Origin: JBDSGC01 sp046594105
GTDB taxonomy: Bacteria; Acidobacteriota; Thermoanaerobaculia; Gp7-AA8
Length of the DNA: 15,070 bases
NCBI GenBank assembly: GCA_046594105.1
Contig: JBKJQB010000033.1
Span: 1 to 15,070 of the forward strand
Reading direction: 5' to 3'
The notes below the pieces were generated by a model. The model was not told where the DNA came from. It did no database searches and was given only the letters and a program-made list of their open reading frames with translations. Position numbers and translations under genes: made by a program. The first letter of the stretch is position 1, and every line of letters begins with the position of its first letter. This document shows positions 13,516 through 15,070 of the stretch, one piece after another.

Positions 13516-14535
13516 ATGCGAGCGGACAAAATCGAGCGGGTGAAGCGTCGGCTGCTTCGCGAGGCAGTGGCGGACAACCTCGACACGATTCGAGGGTTGC
13601 CCCCTCATGGCCTGCGCCGCACCCAGCGTTGGAGCAGAGCCTGGCTTCGTCGCGCCCCGCTCGTCCTCGTCCCCCTGACCCTGGCGGGATCGTCCTACCT
13701 GAACCATCCCGCTCCGGTCGCTCAAAGCCAGGGTTCGATCGGACGGCAGGTGCAGGCCTCGCTGTTTCCGACGCGTCCATCGCTCCCTCCCCTTCCGCCG
13801 GCCGAGCCGATGGGGACCGTCAGCTCCTCTGCCTTCCCCCTCTCCGTCCGCCGCGTCGTCCTCGACGCAGGCCACGGCGGCGGCGACCCCGGCGCCTCCT
13901 CAACCTCCCGCCTGATCGAGAAAGAAGTCACCCTCGACCTGCAGCAGCGCCTGCAGAAGCTTCTCCTGAAAAACGGATTCGAAGTCGTGCTCACCCGCAC
14001 CGACGACCGGCTCATCGCCCTTCGCGAGCGGGCCCGTCTGGCCAACTCATCCAGCGGCGACATCTTCATCTCCATCCACGTGAACTCCCTGCAGAGCCAC
14101 CAGTCCAGCCACGGAGTGGAAACCTACTACCTCGGGCCGACCACCGATCCCACCCTCACCCGCCTCGCTGCCGCCGAGAATCTCTCCTCCGGATACTCCG
14201 TCAACGACATGCGACGTTTGCTCGACCGCGTCTACGGCGATGTCCGCCGCGACGAGTCGCGACGTCTGGCCGCGGCGGTGCAGCAGCAGATGTTCTCCGG
14301 CCTGAGCGCAGTCGATCCGGGGCTGGAGAACTGGGGTGTGAAACGAGCGCCCTTCATCGTCCTGGTGGCCACCGACATGCCGGCGATTCTCGCCGAAGTC
14401 GGATGCCTGTCGAATGATCGAGAAGCGGTGATGCTGGGAAATGCGACCTACCGGCAGCAGATTGCCCAGGCGCTTTTCCACGGCATCCACGCGTATGCGA
14501 GTGCCAATGACACCCCACAAAAGAAAGGAACCTGA
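13516..14535 (+). CDS. N-acetylmuramoyl-L-alanine amidase (Amidase_3), signal-anchored
   Basis: Zinc amidase that cuts the MurNAc-L-Ala bond of peptidoglycan, 339 residues. The catalytic Amidase_3 domain runs about 112-330: VVLDAGHGGGDPGA (Zn ligand His120), IEKEVTL (Glu135 or Glu137), IFISIHVNS (His188), GVETYYL, and the catalytic glutamate in ILAEVGCLSN (Glu294). The N-terminus is unusual. About 46 mostly basic cytoplasmic residues precede one helix (about 47-62, APLVLVPLTLAGSSYL) without a clear cleavage site, then a Pro/Ser-rich linker (63-110). It therefore probably stays tethered to the inner membrane rather than being released like AmiA/AmiC. No AMIN or SPOR domain is seen. The segment 225-275 (SVNDMRRLLDRVYGDVRRDE) is an insertion that could be the regulatory helix known in division amidases. 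It lies 4 bp upstream of the actin-like gene. Confidence 0.92.
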   Translation: MRADKIERVKRRLLREAVADNLDTIRGLPPHGLRRTQRWSRAWLRRAPLVLVPLTLAGSSYLNHPAPVAQSQGSIGRQVQASLFPTRPSLPPLPPAEPMGTVSSSAFPLSVRRVVLDAGHGGGDPGASSTSRLIEKEVTLDLQQRLQKLLLKNGFEVVLTRTDDRLIALRERARLANSSSGDIFISIHVNSLQSHQSSHGVETYYLGPTTDPTLTRLAAAENLSSGYSVNDMRRLLDRVYGDVRRDESRRLAAAVQQQMFSGLSAVDPGLENWGVKRAPFIVLVATDMPAILAEVGCLSNDREAVMLGNATYRQQIAQALFHGIHAYASANDTPQKKGT

Positions 14536-14539
14536 ACCT

Positions 14540-15070
14540 ATGGCAACGTCCGAAATCCTGCACGTGGGAATTGACCTCGGCACATCGCGGAGCGCAATTT
14601 CTGCGTCCAACGGCGAGCGCTTCGTCGTCGACAGCTTCGTCGGCTGGCCCGCCGACATGGTCGCCCGCAAAGTGCTCAAGCGCGAAGTGCTCATCGGCCA
14701 CGAAGCCGTCAGCAACCGCACCATGCTCGACCTCCACCGTCCCCTCGAGCGCGGCCTGCTCAAGGAAGGCTCGGAGAAAGACGTCCAGGCAGTGCGCGAG
14801 CTGCTCAAGCACCTGCTCCGGCTGGTCGGAGTCAGCGACGGCGGCAAAGTCGACAGCAGCAACGTCCGCGCGGTGGTCGGCGTCCCCGCCGCCGCGCTGC
14901 GCACCAACAAGCAATACCTTCGCAACACCATGAAAGGGATCGTGGACAGCCTGATGATCGTCAGCGAGCCCTTCGCCGTCGCCTACGGCCTGGACGCGCT
15001 GCTGCACACGCTGGTCATCGACATCGGCGCCGGCACCACCGACTTCTGCGTGATGAAGGGACGCTACCCG
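14540..15070 (+). CDS. MamK/MreB-like bacterial actin, N-terminal part (cut by window edge)
   Basis: Actin/Hsp70-fold ATPase; the first 177 residues are present. The phosphate-1 loop is HVGIDLGTSRSAISA (8-22), the connecting strand is VRAVVGVPAAA (109-119), and the phosphate-2 loop is LVIDIGAGTTDFCVMKG (158-174). The stretch VSEPFAVAYGLD (141-152) is typical of MreB/MamK/ParM relatives. The order and wording (FVGWPADM, a YL/ML-DL-RPLE-G-LKE segment, VGVPA, VSEPF, IDIGAGTTD) look closer to MamK-like filament proteins than to canonical MreB, judged from memory rather than by alignment. No magnetosome genes are nearby. AAGGA lies about 11 nt upstream of the ATG, overlapping the end of the amidase gene. 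The 4-bp spacing implies one operon, suggesting filament-guided positioning of wall cleavage. It could alternatively be annotated as an Hsp70-like or rod-shape protein. Confidence 0.78.
   Translation, partial: MATSEILHVGIDLGTSRSAISASNGERFVVDSFVGWPADMVARKVLKREVLIGHEAVSNRTMLDLHRPLERGLLKEGSEKDVQAVRELLKHLLRLVGVSDGGKVDSSNVRAVVGVPAAALRTNKQYLRNTMKGIVDSLMIVSEPFAVAYGLDALLHTLVIDIGAGTTDFCVMKGRYP

Noticed and set aside
13290..13586. N-terminal extension of the permease through the CCAGAAA repeat
   Set aside because: The extension translates repeat and GC-rich spacer into low-complexity sequence; the family start matches ATG 13289.
12184..13875. 563-codon minus-strand reading frame over the permease
   Set aside because: It reads as Gly/Arg/Ala-rich sequence without hydrophobic helices, whereas the overlapping frame at 12228-13289 encodes a clear AI-2E family protein.
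14540..15070. Magnetosome gene island
   Set aside because: Only the actin-like gene resembles a mam gene; neighbours are an amidase, a permease and SPFH genes, and MamK-like proteins can occur without magnetosomes.

Overview
This window is a GC-rich stretch of ordinary bacterial chromosome. It holds eleven protein genes and two dispersed-repeat intergenic regions. I saw no tRNA, rRNA, CRISPR array or transposase. The mix fits an aerobic or respiring diderm bacterium: a b558-type succinate dehydrogenase, a long-form S-adenosylhomocysteinase, a secreted DPP-IV-like peptidase, lipid-anchored SPFH proteins and a periplasmic cell-wall amidase. The repeat style resembles what I associate with Acidobacteriota (a GTCATTCTGAG-type inverted repeat, CCAGAAA arrays and CACAGAC palindromes). 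That assignment is an impression from pattern memory, not a search result.

Left half (1-6605), all on the minus strand. In transcription order: ahcY (6605-5106) ends in a strong Rho-independent terminator (5038-5069). Next come a small basic AT-hook-like protein (4946-4452) and a secreted calcineurin-type metallophosphatase/5'-nucleotidase (4455-3055), joined by a 4-base GTGA overlap. The succinate dehydrogenase operon sdhC-sdhA-sdhB follows (3005 to the left edge, sdhB cut off). sdhC has its own -10-like hexamer placed so that transcription would begin at or next to the ATG.

Middle (6606-11888), plus strand. A 53-bp divergent spacer separates ahcY from the S9B peptidase gene (6659-8899), and the two predicted -10 hexamers overlap on opposite strands. 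After a palindrome-rich 253-bp gap comes a tight three-gene cassette: a membrane-anchored SPFH protein, an SPFH lipoprotein 7 bp later, and a two-helix membrane protein of unknown function overlapping by ATGA. The likely theme is a membrane-microdomain or membrane quality-control scaffold with a dedicated small partner.

Right part (11889-15070). A 339-bp convergent gap carries nested inverted repeats. An AI-2E/PerM-family permease follows on the minus strand (13289-12228). A 226-bp divergent spacer contains an unusual CCAGAAA inverted repeat. A signal-anchored N-acetylmuramoyl-L-alanine amidase (13516-14535) is then followed after 4 bp by a MamK/MreB-like bacterial actin that runs off the right edge. 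An amidase and an actin homologue in one operon suggest spatial control of peptidoglycan cleavage.

Most genes here are housekeeping. The points I rate most worth a second look are the SPFH-SPFH-two-helix cassette, the amidase/MamK-like pair, the matching leaderless-promoter geometry at two genes, and a terminator-like hairpin inside the signal-peptide codons of a translationally coupled gene.
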